A DNA stretch of 64,000 bases from Oryzomicrobium terrae (GTDB taxonomy: Bacteria > Pseudomonadota > Gammaproteobacteria > Burkholderiales > Rhodocyclaceae), in contig NZ_CP022579.1 of the NCBI RefSeq assembly GCF_008274805.1, forward strand, positions 62,001 to 126,000. Direction: 5' to 3'. The notes below the pieces were generated by a model, which saw nothing but the letters and a program-made list of their open reading frames with translations, was not told where the DNA came from and did no database searches. The position numbers were made by a program, and so were the translations under genes. Below are positions 56,084 to 64,000 of this stretch, in pieces; the first letter of the stretch is position 1, and every line of letters starts with the position of its first letter.

Positions 56084-56130
56084 CGTTGCACGGGCCGCAA
56101 GCGCCCGGTGGGGCGCCGCGGGCCGCGGCC

Positions 56131-57681
56131 TCAGGCCACCTTGAGGGTGCGCTTGGTGGCGTGCATGGTGCCGGTGTCCCGGGCGCGGGTGTGCCAGGAC
56201 AGGGCCTCTTCGAGAATATGCGGGGTGTGGCCGCCGCGCAGGCAGGCCCGCTCGAAGTAATCCGACAGGGCGTCGCGGAAGTCCGGATGCACACAGTTGG
56301 CGATGATGGTGCGGGCCCGTTCCCGGGGCGCCAGACCGCGCAGGTCGGCCAGGCCCTGTTCGGTGACCAGGATGTCCACGTCGTGCTCGGTGTGGTCCAC
56401 GTGGCTGACCATGGGCACCAGGCTGGACAGCTCGCCGTTCTTGGCCACCGACTTGGTGGCGAAGATCGACAGGTAGCCGTTGCGGGCGAAATCGCCGGAG
56501 CCGCCGATGCCGTTCATCATGTGGGTGCCATAGACGTGGGTGGAATTCACGTTGCCGTAGATGTCGGCTTCCAGGGCGGTGTTGAGACAGATCAGGCCGA
56601 GGCGGCGCACCACTTCGGGGTGGTTGCTGACTTCCTGGGGACGCAGCACCAGCTTGTCGCGGTAGCGCTCCAGGTTGGCGAACACCTCCTTGCCCCGGGC
56701 GGCGGACAGGGTGATCGAGGAGCCCGAGGCGAAGTCCAGCTTGCCGGCGTCGAACAGGTCGAAGGTGGAGTCCTGCAGCACCTCCGAGTACATGGTCAGG
56801 CCGTGGAAGGGGCTGTCGGCAAAGCCCGCCAGCACGGCGTTGGCGATGGTGCCGATGCCGGCCTGGAGCGGCTGCAGCGAGGGCGTCAGGCGGCCGTGGC
56901 GCACTTCGTTGGCGAAGAAGTCGATCAGGTGGCCGGCGATGGCGGCGGTTTCCTCGTCCGGCGGCAGGATGTTGGCCGGGCTGTCGCCCTTGTCGCTGAT
57001 GACGATGGCGACGATCTTCTCCGGCGGGATGGCGATGGCCGTGCTGCCGATGCGGTCCGACACCGAGGTCAGAGGCAGCGGGTCGCGATGGGGGCGGCGG
57101 CCGGGAATCCAGATGTCGTGCAGGCCTTCCAGGGCTAGGGGCTGGCTGACGTTGATCTCGACGATCACCTTCTCGGCCAGGATGGCGAAGCTGGCGGAGT
57201 TGCCCACCGAGGTGGTGGGGACGATGGCGCCGTCTTCGGTGATGGCGGCGGCTTCGACGATGGCCAGGTCGATCGGGCCCATCTGGCCGGTGCGCAGCAG
57301 CTCGACGGTTTCCGAGAGGTGCTGGTCCACGAACATCACCTCGCCCCGGTTGATCGCGCCGCGCAGGGTGGCGTCGGACTGGAAGGGGATGCGCCGGGCC
57401 AGGGCGCCGGCTTCGGTGAGGATCTTGTCCAGATCGTTGCCCAGGGAGGCGCCGGTGATCAGGTCGATCTTCAGCGGCGACTGGCGGGCCCGCTCGGCGA
57501 TGGCCACGGGCACCACCTTGGCGTCGCCGGACCGGGTGAAGCCGCTCATGCCCACGGTCATGCCGTCTTTGACCCAGGCCGCGGCGGCTTCCGGGGTGGT
57601 GATCCGCTCACGCAGGCGCGGCAGGCGAATGCGGGCGTTGAGAACGTCCTCGGCAAGGGTCGGGGGCAGGGCTTGGGGCAT
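56131..57681 (-). CDS. Acetyl-CoA hydrolase/succinyl-CoA:acetate CoA-transferase family protein
   Basis: A 516-residue enzyme of the Ach1/AarC/ScpC family. It begins with PTLAEDVLNARIRLPRLRERI and shows GMSGFTRSGDAKVVPVAI, the ANAVLAG region, MYSEVLQDSTFDLFDAG with a candidate catalytic Glu, and GNVNSTHVYGTHMMNGIGGSGD-type glycine-rich coenzyme A loops. It probably moves CoA between succinyl-CoA and acetate, linking acetate use to the TCA cycle. The start at 57681 is preferred because GGAGGAA precedes it by six bases and overlaps the alternative ATG at 57696. The upstream 57,718-57,830 is AT-rich and likely contains its promoter. Confidence 0.93.
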   Translation of the reverse strand: MPQALPPTLAEDVLNARIRLPRLRERITTPEAAAAWVKDGMTVGMSGFTRSGDAKVVPVAIAERARQSPLKIDLITGASLGNDLDKILTEAGALARRIPFQSDATLRGAINRGEVMFVDQHLSETVELLRTGQMGPIDLAIVEAAAITEDGAIVPTTSVGNSASFAILAEKVIVEINVSQPLALEGLHDIWIPGRRPHRDPLPLTSVSDRIGSTAIAIPPEKIVAIVISDKGDSPANILPPDEETAAIAGHLIDFFANEVRHGRLTPSLQPLQAGIGTIANAVLAGFADSPFHGLTMYSEVLQDSTFDLFDAGKLDFASGSSITLSAARGKEVFANLERYRDKLVLRPQEVSNHPEVVRRLGLICLNTALEADIYGNVNSTHVYGTHMMNGIGGSGDFARNGYLSIFATKSVAKNGELSSLVPMVSHVDHTEHDVDILVTEQGLADLRGLAPRERARTIIANCVHPDFRDALSDYFERACLRGGHTPHILEEALSWHTRARDTGTMHATKRTLKVA

Positions 57682-58134
57682 CGCGGTTTCCTCCATCGTG
57701 GCCCGGGGGTCAGGGGTTGAAACTAAACGTAATCCATAATTACAACATAAGCTAAGTACTTAAGAAAACAGGTCTTATATATTACCCAATAGTAAATCGT
57801 TTGATTATGAGAGTTTTCTTATGAGCCCGCCGCCAGGCCAGGCCCAGCAAGGGGTGGCGCAACTGATGCGTCATGGCGGATGAATGGCGGCCCTTTCCCT
57901 CCCCGGCCCGATATGCGACCCTCTCGGGCGCTCGGGGCCGCGTTCTGCCCGGGCGGCCGGCTGGCCCCGTTCCCATGCCGCCGGATCGATGCCCCATAAA
58001 ACCTCCCGCTGCCAGTTTCCCGCCCCCGTCGTGATTTCGCCCGCCGCCTTCGCCCCGCTCGCCCCCCCGCCACTGCCGCTTGCCCGCTCTGTCAGCTCTG
58101 CCCGCGTTGCCCGCCGTTTGCCGGAGGGCGCGCC
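57682..58134. other. Intergenic region between the CoA-transferase and AmpG-like genes
   Basis: The first ~150 bases (57,715-57,830) are AT-rich, with TTAAGAAAAC and TTATATATTA strings, and probably carry the divergent promoters. The remaining ~300 bases are GC-rich; I see no gene in them. Confidence 0.6.
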
Positions 58135-59658
58135 ATGGTGAGCCGTCACCACGTCGGCCGCGCCTGGCGGCTGCTGGCCATCCTCATCCTCGGCTTCGCC
58201 TCCGGGTTGCCCCTGGCGCTTACCGGCCAGGCCATGCAGGCCTGGCTGACGGTGGATGGGGTCGATCTGGCCACCATCGGCTTCTTCGGCCTGGTGGGCA
58301 TCCCCTACACCTTCAAATTTCTCTGGGCGCCCCTGATGGACCGCTTCGAGCTGCCCTGGCTGGGGCGGCGGCGCGGCTGGCTGGCCCTGACCCAGTTCGC
58401 CCTGGCCGGGCTGCTGTGGTGGATGGCGACCCTGTCGCCCAGCGCCACGCCCCAGCTGTTCGCCCTGGCGGCGGTGCTGGTGGCCTTTCTCTCGGCCTCC
58501 CAGGACGTGGTGGTGGATGCCTACCGCACCGACCTGTTGCCGGAAGAGGAGCGGGGCCTGGGGGCCTCGGTGCACGTCTTTGCCTACCGGCTGGCGATGA
58601 TTCTGTCCGGCGGCATCGCCCTCATCTGGGCCGGCCAGTGGCACTCCTGGCCGCGGGTCTATGGCGTGATGGCGACCATCCTGCTGGTCTGCGGCGTGCT
58701 ATCCCTGGTATTGCTGCCCCGGGTGGCCTCGGCCTCGAAGCCTCTCGATTCGGACCCGCGTCGCGAACTGCTCGGTTTTGCCGCCATGATCGCCGGGGTG
58801 GTGGTGGGCTACGCCCTGGCCCGCCAGGCCCTGGTGCTGGCGGGCCTCAACCCGAACGATGCGAACAAGTGGATCCAGCTGCTGTTCGTACTGGTGGAGA
58901 TCGCCGCGGCCCTGCCGCTGGCCTACTGGCTGGCCAAGCGCACCGGCTTCGAGACCCTGAACCGTTCCCTGACCAGCTACTTCGCCCAGAACGGGGCGGC
59001 GGCCTTCTTGCTGCTGATCATCCTCTACAAGCTCGGCGATGCCTTCGCCGGCAGCCTGACCACGCCGTTCCTGATCAAGGGCATGGGTTTCCTGCAGGAA
59101 GAGGTGGGCATCGCCAACAAGGTCATCGGCATCTGGCTGACCATCCTCGGCGCTTTCGTCGGCGGCCTGATCATGACCCGCCTGAGCCTGTACCGGGCGC
59201 TGCTGGTGTTCGGCGTGCTGCAACTGGTGTCCAATTTTGGCTTCTACGTGCTGGCCCTGCTCGGCAAGGGCGCCTGGGGCGCGGTGCAGGTGCCGGCCTT
59301 CGACTGGGGCTTCGTCTCGCTGCACACCCCGGCGGCCCTGGATTGGTTGCTGCTCACCGTGATCGCCGGCGAGAACATCACCGGCGGCATGGGCACCGTG
59401 GCCTTCGTCGCTCTGCTGATGGCCCTGTGCAACCAGCGCTTCTCGGCCACCCACTACGCCCTGTTGTCGGCCTTCGCCGCGGTGGGGCGGATCTACGTCA
59501 GCCCCCTGTCCGGGGTGCTGTCGGAATCGATCGGCTGGCCGGCCTTCTTCCTCTTCTCCCTCGTCATCGCCGCCCCCGGCGTGTTCATGGTCTGGTGGAT
59601 GCGCCACGCCCTGGCCGCCCTGGGCCGCCCGCCGGTTCCGGTGGGCGCCGACGACTGA
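58135..59658 (+). CDS. ampG: AmpG-like muropeptide permease (MFS)
   Basis: A 507-residue membrane protein with 12-14 helices. AmpG signatures: ILGFASGLPLALTGQAMQAWL, GLVGIPYTFKFLWAPLMDRF, FLSASQDVVVDAYRTDLLPEEERGLGA and ENITGGMGTVAFVALLMALCN. AmpG imports GlcNAc-anhydroMurNAc peptides for wall recycling; some also trigger beta-lactamase induction. The ATG at 58135 gives a typical short basic N-terminus. The SMUG-like glycosylase gene follows after 20 bases. Confidence 0.93.
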   Translation: MVSRHHVGRAWRLLAILILGFASGLPLALTGQAMQAWLTVDGVDLATIGFFGLVGIPYTFKFLWAPLMDRFELPWLGRRRGWLALTQFALAGLLWWMATLSPSATPQLFALAAVLVAFLSASQDVVVDAYRTDLLPEEERGLGASVHVFAYRLAMILSGGIALIWAGQWHSWPRVYGVMATILLVCGVLSLVLLPRVASASKPLDSDPRRELLGFAAMIAGVVVGYALARQALVLAGLNPNDANKWIQLLFVLVEIAAALPLAYWLAKRTGFETLNRSLTSYFAQNGAAAFLLLIILYKLGDAFAGSLTTPFLIKGMGFLQEEVGIANKVIGIWLTILGAFVGGLIMTRLSLYRALLVFGVLQLVSNFGFYVLALLGKGAWGAVQVPAFDWGFVSLHTPAALDWLLLTVIAGENITGGMGTVAFVALLMALCNQRFSATHYALLSAFAAVGRIYVSPLSGVLSESIGWPAFFLFSLVIAAPGVFMVWWMRHALAALGRPPVPVGADD

Positions 59659-59678
59659 TTCTTTCCCTGCTTTCGCCT

Positions 59679-60398
<720 letters not shown>

Positions 60399-60564
60399 AC
60401 GGTCCCAGCGCGCTCCGGGCCGGGGCAAGACGGTCAGTTCGGATCAGGATGGGATAGGCACCACGTCGGCGCGCAGCCAGGGGTCGGCGGCCGCAACCCG
60501 ACCGAGGGCCGGTCTTGGCCAGGAGGCAGGCGGCTACCGCACGGGTGCGGCACAATGCGCAGGA

Positions 60565-60867
60565 TCAGGAGCGGGCGAGAAAGTCGGCCAGGCGGCCGCG
60601 CAGGCTGCGCCCCAGGGTCCACAGGGCCAGGCCGCGCTTGCCCCAGCGCCACAGGCGGCGGGGGCGCAGGATGACCAGGGCGGCCACGGCGGCGCCGATC
60701 AGGCCGGGGTGCTCGCGCAGACGGCGCACCCGGTCGGCCAGGCCATCCACCTTGCCCAGGGTCTGGGCCAGGGGTTGGGCCTGGGCGGCGATACGGCGGC
60801 GCTGCAGGTCGATTTCCGACTGCAGCCAGCCACGCCGCATGGCCAGTTCGAGGCGTCGTTCGTTCAT
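60565..60867 (-). CDS. yqjK: YqjK-like protein
   Basis: A 100-residue basic protein. The N-terminal ~45 residues are charged and helical (NERRLELAMRRGWLQSEIDLQRRRI), with one hydrophobic stretch (LIGAAVAALVILRP) near residue 60, then an Arg-rich tail. This is the usual third gene after yqjD and yqjE. No molecular function is known. It starts 10 bases after the yqjE stop. Confidence 0.83.
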   Translation of the reverse strand: MNERRLELAMRRGWLQSEIDLQRRRIAAQAQPLAQTLGKVDGLADRVRRLREHPGLIGAAVAALVILRPRRLWRWGKRGLALWTLGRSLRGRLADFLARS

Positions 60868-60877
60868 GGTCGGGGGA

Positions 60878-61282
60878 TCACTCGCGGCCGCGCAGGCGGC
60901 GCAAGTCTTCGCGCAGTTCGGCCAGGCTGTGGGCGAACAGGGGCGAACCCCGCTTGGCAACCTGCTGGAAGCGCCGGGCAAGCAGGACGAAGGCGGCGAA
61001 GGACAACACCGTCAGTCCGCTGAGTACGGCGATGCGGTTGTCCCAGAAGGCGGCCACTACAAGGGCGATCGCCAGTACCACCCCGAGCAACAGGGTGAAC
61101 ACCGCGGCGACGATCAGGGTGAGCAGGGAGAACACGCGCAGCTTCTCCTCTTCCACTTCGGTGGCGAGGAGTTCGAGGCGCGTATGGGCGGTGGCGACGA
61201 AGGTCGCCAGCAGCCCCTTGAGCGAATGAAACAGCCCGGAATCGGCCGGGGTGGCCTCCTCCGGGCGGGCGTTTTCACCCAT
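60878..61282 (-). CDS. yqjE: Phage-holin-family membrane protein YqjE
   Basis: A 134-residue protein with two central helices (LLTLIVAAVFTLLLGVVLAIALVVAAFWD and LSGLTVLSFAAFVLLARRF). The N-terminal helix SLKGLLATFVATAHTRLELLATEVEEEK is conserved in the Actinobacteria/Proteobacteria holin-like superfamily III. Despite the Pfam name this is a chromosomal stress gene, not a prophage lysis gene: it lies between yqjD and yqjK. Function unknown. Confidence 0.88.
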   Translation of the reverse strand: MGENARPEEATPADSGLFHSLKGLLATFVATAHTRLELLATEVEEEKLRVFSLLTLIVAAVFTLLLGVVLAIALVVAAFWDNRIAVLSGLTVLSFAAFVLLARRFQQVAKRGSPLFAHSLAELREDLRRLRGRE

Positions 61283-61290
61283 GGTGCGGC

Positions 61291-61602
61291 TTAGCGGCGG
61301 CCGATCAGAACGCCGATCACCAGCCCCACGGCGGCGGCGACGCCGACGGCCTTCCAGGGATGGTCATGGACGAAATCATCGGTGGCGCGGGCGGCTGCCT
61401 TGGTGGTGTCGATCAGGGCGGCTTCGGCGTCGGCCAGGCGCACCTTGGCATCGCGCAGGCGATCCTGGATGCGGCTGCGCAGCTCGGCGGCCTTTTCACC
61501 GGCCTGGCTGGCGGTGGCCTTGAGCAGTTCTTCGGCATCGGCGACCACGACCTTGAGGTCGGAAACCAGCTTGTCTTTGGAGAGGGCGGCGTCTTGCGGC
61601 AT
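61291..61602 (-). CDS. yqjD: DUF883/ElaB-YqjD ribosome-associated membrane protein
   Basis: A 103-residue protein with a long amphipathic helix (KLVSDLKVVVADAEELLKAT, then QAGEKAAELRSRIQDRLRDAK) and one C-terminal anchor: FVHDHPWKAVGVAAAVGLVIGVLIGRR. E. coli YqjD and ElaB are membrane-anchored, stationary-phase proteins that bind ribosomes. It is the first gene of the yqjD-yqjE-yqjK set, eight bases before yqjE. Confidence 0.92.
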   Translation of the reverse strand: MPQDAALSKDKLVSDLKVVVADAEELLKATASQAGEKAAELRSRIQDRLRDAKVRLADAEAALIDTTKAAARATDDFVHDHPWKAVGVAAAVGLVIGVLIGRR

Positions 61603-61715
61603 GGCAAACCTCGTTATGATGGGGTCAAGTCGAGTGTTGACGTTAATCCGTCCCTAGGCGAATTGCAACGCGAAACCGTAGCAACAGGTGACGGTTGATG
61701 ACGGCGTGGCCGTGT

Positions 61716-62507
61716 TCACGCCAGGGTGAAGTCGTAGTCCAGGGTGAGCGGGGCGTGGTCGGAAAAACGGCTGTCCACCCAGATTTCGGCGTGGCGGGCC
61801 GCGTCGGCCAGCCCCGGCGTGGCGATCTGGTAATCGATCCGCCAGCCCACGTTCTTGGCCCAGGCTTGGCCCCGGTTCGACCACCAGGTGTAGCGCTCGG
61901 CGCGGTCGTCGACCCGGCGGAAGGCGTCCACCCAGCCGCCCTGCTCGAACAGGTTGGACAGCCAGGCCCGTTCCTCAGGCAGAAAGCCGGAGTTCTTCTG
62001 GTTCGACTTCCAGTTCTTCAGGTCGATTTCCTTGTGAGCGATGTTCCAGTCGCCGCACACCACCACTTCCCGGCCGTCGCGCTTGGCCTCGGCCATCAGG
62101 TCGGCCAGCACCGGGGCGAATTCGGCCATGAAGGCGAACTTGGCTTGCTGTCGTTCCTCCGAACTGGAGCCCGAGGGCAGGTACAGGGACACTACCGTGA
62201 GCTTGCCGAAGTCGGCGCGCAGGTAGCGGCCCTCGGCGTCGAAGCCCGGGTGGCCAATGCCTTCCACCACCCGGTCCGGTTCATGCCGGCTCCACAGGCC
62301 GACGCCACTGTAGCCGCGCTTTTCGGCGCAGTGGTAGTAGGCGTGGTAACCCGGCGGGGCGACCATGTCCGGGGACAGGTCGGGAATCTGGGCCTTCAAT
62401 TCCTGAAAGCAGAAGATGTCGGCCCCGTGGCTGGCGACCCAGTCGGGGAAACCCTTGTTCCAGGCGGAGCGGATGCCGTTGAGATTCAGTGAGACGATGC
62501 GTAACAT
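61716..62507 (-). CDS. xth: Exodeoxyribonuclease III
   Basis: A 263-residue endonuclease/exonuclease/phosphatase-fold protein. Motifs: LRIVSLNLNGIRSA, CFQELKAQ (metal-binding Glu), GYSGVGLWSR, VCGDWNIAH (Asp and Asn), and the C-terminal SDHAPLTLDYDF (Asp-His pair). It acts in base-excision repair at AP sites. It is divergent from pyrE, whose start lies 79 bases away; an overlapping promoter region is likely. Confidence 0.94.
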   Translation of the reverse strand: MLRIVSLNLNGIRSAWNKGFPDWVASHGADIFCFQELKAQIPDLSPDMVAPPGYHAYYHCAEKRGYSGVGLWSRHEPDRVVEGIGHPGFDAEGRYLRADFGKLTVVSLYLPSGSSSEERQQAKFAFMAEFAPVLADLMAEAKRDGREVVVCGDWNIAHKEIDLKNWKSNQKNSGFLPEERAWLSNLFEQGGWVDAFRRVDDRAERYTWWSNRGQAWAKNVGWRIDYQIATPGLADAARHAEIWVDSRFSDHAPLTLDYDFTLA

Positions 62508-62585
62508 GGCGTGATTGGTGGTTTTTGAGCAATTTTCCCCGTTCCGGCCGGTTTTTTGCGTCGGTGGGGCTGAATGGAGCGGTAC

Positions 62586-63230
62586 ATGCAGGATTTTCGC
62601 CAGGAATTCATCGCCTACGCCGTTGCACGCAACGTGCTGCGTTTTGGTGAATTCAAGACCAAGGCCGGGCGGCTGTCGCCCTACTTCTTCAACGCCGGGC
62701 TGTTCAACGACGGCGAAGCGCTGGCGAAACTGGCCCAATTCTACGCCCAGGCCATCGGCGCCTCGGGCTTGCAATGCGACGTGCTGTTCGGACCGGCCTA
62801 CAAGGGTATTCCCCTGGTGTCGGCGATCTCGGTGGTCCTCGCCCAGCAGGGTCAGAATTTCCCCTACGCCTACAACCGCAAGGAAGCCAAGGACCACGGC
62901 GAGGGCGGCGTGCTGGTGGGCGCTCCCCTGGCCGGCCGGGTGCTGATCATCGACGACGTGATCTCGGCCGGAACCTCGGTGCGCGAGTCGGTGGAACTGA
63001 TCCGCCAGGCCGGCGCCACCCCGGCTGGCGTGCTGATCGCCCTGGACCGCATGGAACGCGGCCAGGGCGATCTCTCCGCAGTCCAGGAAGTGACGCGCGA
63101 CTACGGCATCCCGGTGGTCGCCGTCGCCACCCTGGACGACCTGATGGCCTACTTGGCCGACCACGCCGAGTTGGCTGCCCACGCCGACGCCGTGGCCCGT
63201 TACCGGACCCAGTACGGTGTGCCCCGTTAA
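62586..63230 (+). CDS. pyrE: Orotate phosphoribosyltransferase PyrE
   Basis: A 214-residue enzyme, near the 213 of E. coli PyrE. Motifs: [46 protein letters not shown], and the PRPP loop [18 protein letters not shown]. It makes OMP in pyrimidine synthesis. The ATG at 62586 follows GGAG with a six-base spacer; the in-frame ATG at 62574 would add four residues. Its 3' end overlaps the next gene if that gene's GTG start is used. Confidence 0.96.
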   Translation: MQDFRQEFIAYAVARNVLRFGEFKTKAGRLSPYFFNAGLFNDGEALAKLAQFYAQAIGASGLQCDVLFGPAYKGIPLVSAISVVLAQQGQNFPYAYNRKEAKDHGEGGVLVGAPLAGRVLIIDDVISAGTSVRESVELIRQAGATPAGVLIALDRMERGQGDLSAVQEVTRDYGIPVVAVATLDDLMAYLADHAELAAHADAVARYRTQYGVPR

Positions 63231-63909
63231 CCAGCCGCGTTGGCCCATGGCGCCGGCCGCGCTGCTGGCGCTGGCCTGCCTGTCGCCCCTGGCGGCCGCA
63301 CCGGCCATGGCCGGCACCCGGCTGATCTGTTGTGAGGATCCGGCCAACGGCCGCTCGGTGTGCATGGATTCGATGCCGCCCCAGTGCGTCGGCCGCGCCT
63401 GGCGCGAGCTGGACGAGCGCGGCAACGTGGTGAAGCGGGTCGAGGGGCCGATCTCCGCCGATCTGCGCGCCCAGCGCGAAGCCGAGGCGCGGCGCAAGAA
63501 GGAAGAAGAAGCGGCACTGCGTGAGCAGCGGCGCAAGGATCAGGCCCTGCTCGACACCTATCCCGGTGGCGAGAAAGACATCGATTTCCTTCAGGCCCGC
63601 TGGGAGCGGGACGTGCAGGAATCGATCAAGCGCGCCGAAACCCGTCTGGCTGATGCGCAGAAGCAGCAGAAGCGCTACCAGGAAGAGGCCGAGTTCTACA
63701 AGAAGAAGCCCCTGCCCGAGGAGTTGCGCCGCAACCTGGGTGAAGCCGACGCCGAGATCAAGTCGCAACAGGAAATTCTGCTGGCGAAACGCAAGGAGCT
63801 GGATTCGGTGCGCGCCAAGTTCGACGATGATCGCCGCCGTTATCGCGATCTGACGGCCCGGCCGCTGCCCCAGGGTGGCCCTGGGGTCGATCGCGGCCGC
63901 CCGCGCTAG
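63217..63909 (+). CDS. Exported coiled-coil protein of unknown function
   Basis: A 230-residue protein. A signal peptide ends near AMAGTR; then a short Cys-containing domain ([23 protein letters not shown]) resembling DUF4124-type modules, and a long charged coiled coil ([22 protein letters not shown], and [20 protein letters not shown]-like) to the end. The GTG at 63217 overlaps pyrE by 14 bases and gives the signal peptide its positive residue; the ATG at 63247 is the alternative. Function unknown; probably periplasmic. Confidence 0.7.
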   Translation: MCPVNQPRWPMAPAALLALACLSPLAAAPAMAGTRLICCEDPANGRSVCMDSMPPQCVGRAWRELDERGNVVKRVEGPISADLRAQREAEARRKKEEEAALREQRRKDQALLDTYPGGEKDIDFLQARWERDVQESIKRAETRLADAQKQQKRYQEEAEFYKKKPLPEELRRNLGEADAEIKSQQEILLAKRKELDSVRAKFDDDRRRYRDLTARPLPQGGPGVDRGRPR

Positions 63910-63930
63910 CCGCGCTCTGCCGCGCTGAAA

Positions 63931-63967
63931 ACGACAACGCCAGCCCGAGGGCTGGCGTTGTCGTTTG
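63931..63967 (+). terminator. Intrinsic terminator after the pyrE-coiled-coil gene pair
   Basis: A 15-bp perfect stem (63931-63945 with 63950-63964) around CGAG, followed by TTT. A strong terminator close to the window end. Confidence 0.9.
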
Positions 63968-64000
63968 GGCGGCGGGGATTGCGATCAGCCGGCCAGCTTG

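Noticed and set aside
60878-61282. Holin-like protein as a sign of prophage
   Set aside because: It lies between yqjD and yqjK, the chromosomal stress trio, with no phage genes nearby.

Overview
The window is high-GC chromosomal DNA from a betaproteobacterium, most likely of the Rhodocyclales type. I infer this from the gene content (PhaB-type acetoacetyl-CoA reductase, ThrH, a TorF porin beside glnK-amtB, metXW and metH under SAM-II riboswitches, a beta-proteobacterial style Tad locus), not from a database search. Most of it is ordinary core metabolism in short, tightly packed and often ATGA-overlapping operons. I see no rRNA, tRNA, CRISPR array, insertion sequence or prophage.

Layout. 1-2148: the end of a YeaH/DUF444 gene and spoVR. 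2451-8497: a sodium:solute symporter, a VanZ-like protein, a thioredoxin-like ferredoxin, an alpha/beta hydrolase and a NodI/NodJ-type ABC exporter split by a divergent MEKHLA gene. 8511-13316: cutA-dsbD, thrH, purU and a calcineurin-type phosphoesterase. 13420-16347: a nitrogen-response operon (porin, glnK, amtB, minus strand) with a convincing sigma-54 promoter and an NtrC-like operator. 16656-20279: ubiK, yceI, comM and a Bcr-type exporter.

20280-35122 is the main accessory feature: a complete Tad/Flp pilus locus behind an AT-rich leader. It holds three Flp pilins, a prepilin peptidase, an AAA+ ATPase of unknown role, CpaB, the secretin CpaC, a small lipoprotein, three TadE/F/G-type pseudopilins, CpaE/TadZ, CpaF/TadA, TadB, TadC and a TPR protein with a LytR_C-like end. 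All three pilins end in an identically spaced cysteine pair (Cx7C). Several other exported components also carry cysteine pairs, which suggests a disulfide-stabilised pilus.

35242-48841: a BamE-like lipoprotein, a SAM-II riboswitch and metH, phaB, a ferric-reductase-like flavoprotein, argC, a GNAT/NamZ/DOMON minus-strand operon, a small exported protein, a radical SAM protein, a PACE-type efflux protein and murB. 48838-49640 is a strikingly AT-rich patch with an unknown lipoprotein, probably acquired. 49634-56005: a lipoprotein amidase, an M61 peptidase-cytochrome c-cupin operon, a gene-free stretch, and a second SAM-II riboswitch driving metX-metW. 56131-63909: an acetyl-CoA hydrolase/CoA-transferase, an AmpG-like permease, a SMUG-like DNA glycosylase, the yqjD-yqjE-yqjK stress trio, exonuclease III, pyrE and a coiled-coil exported protein.

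The parts that hang together best are the Tad pilus factory, the NtrC-controlled ammonium uptake operon, and the methionine regulon with two near-identical SAM-II leader designs, each followed by an intrinsic terminator.
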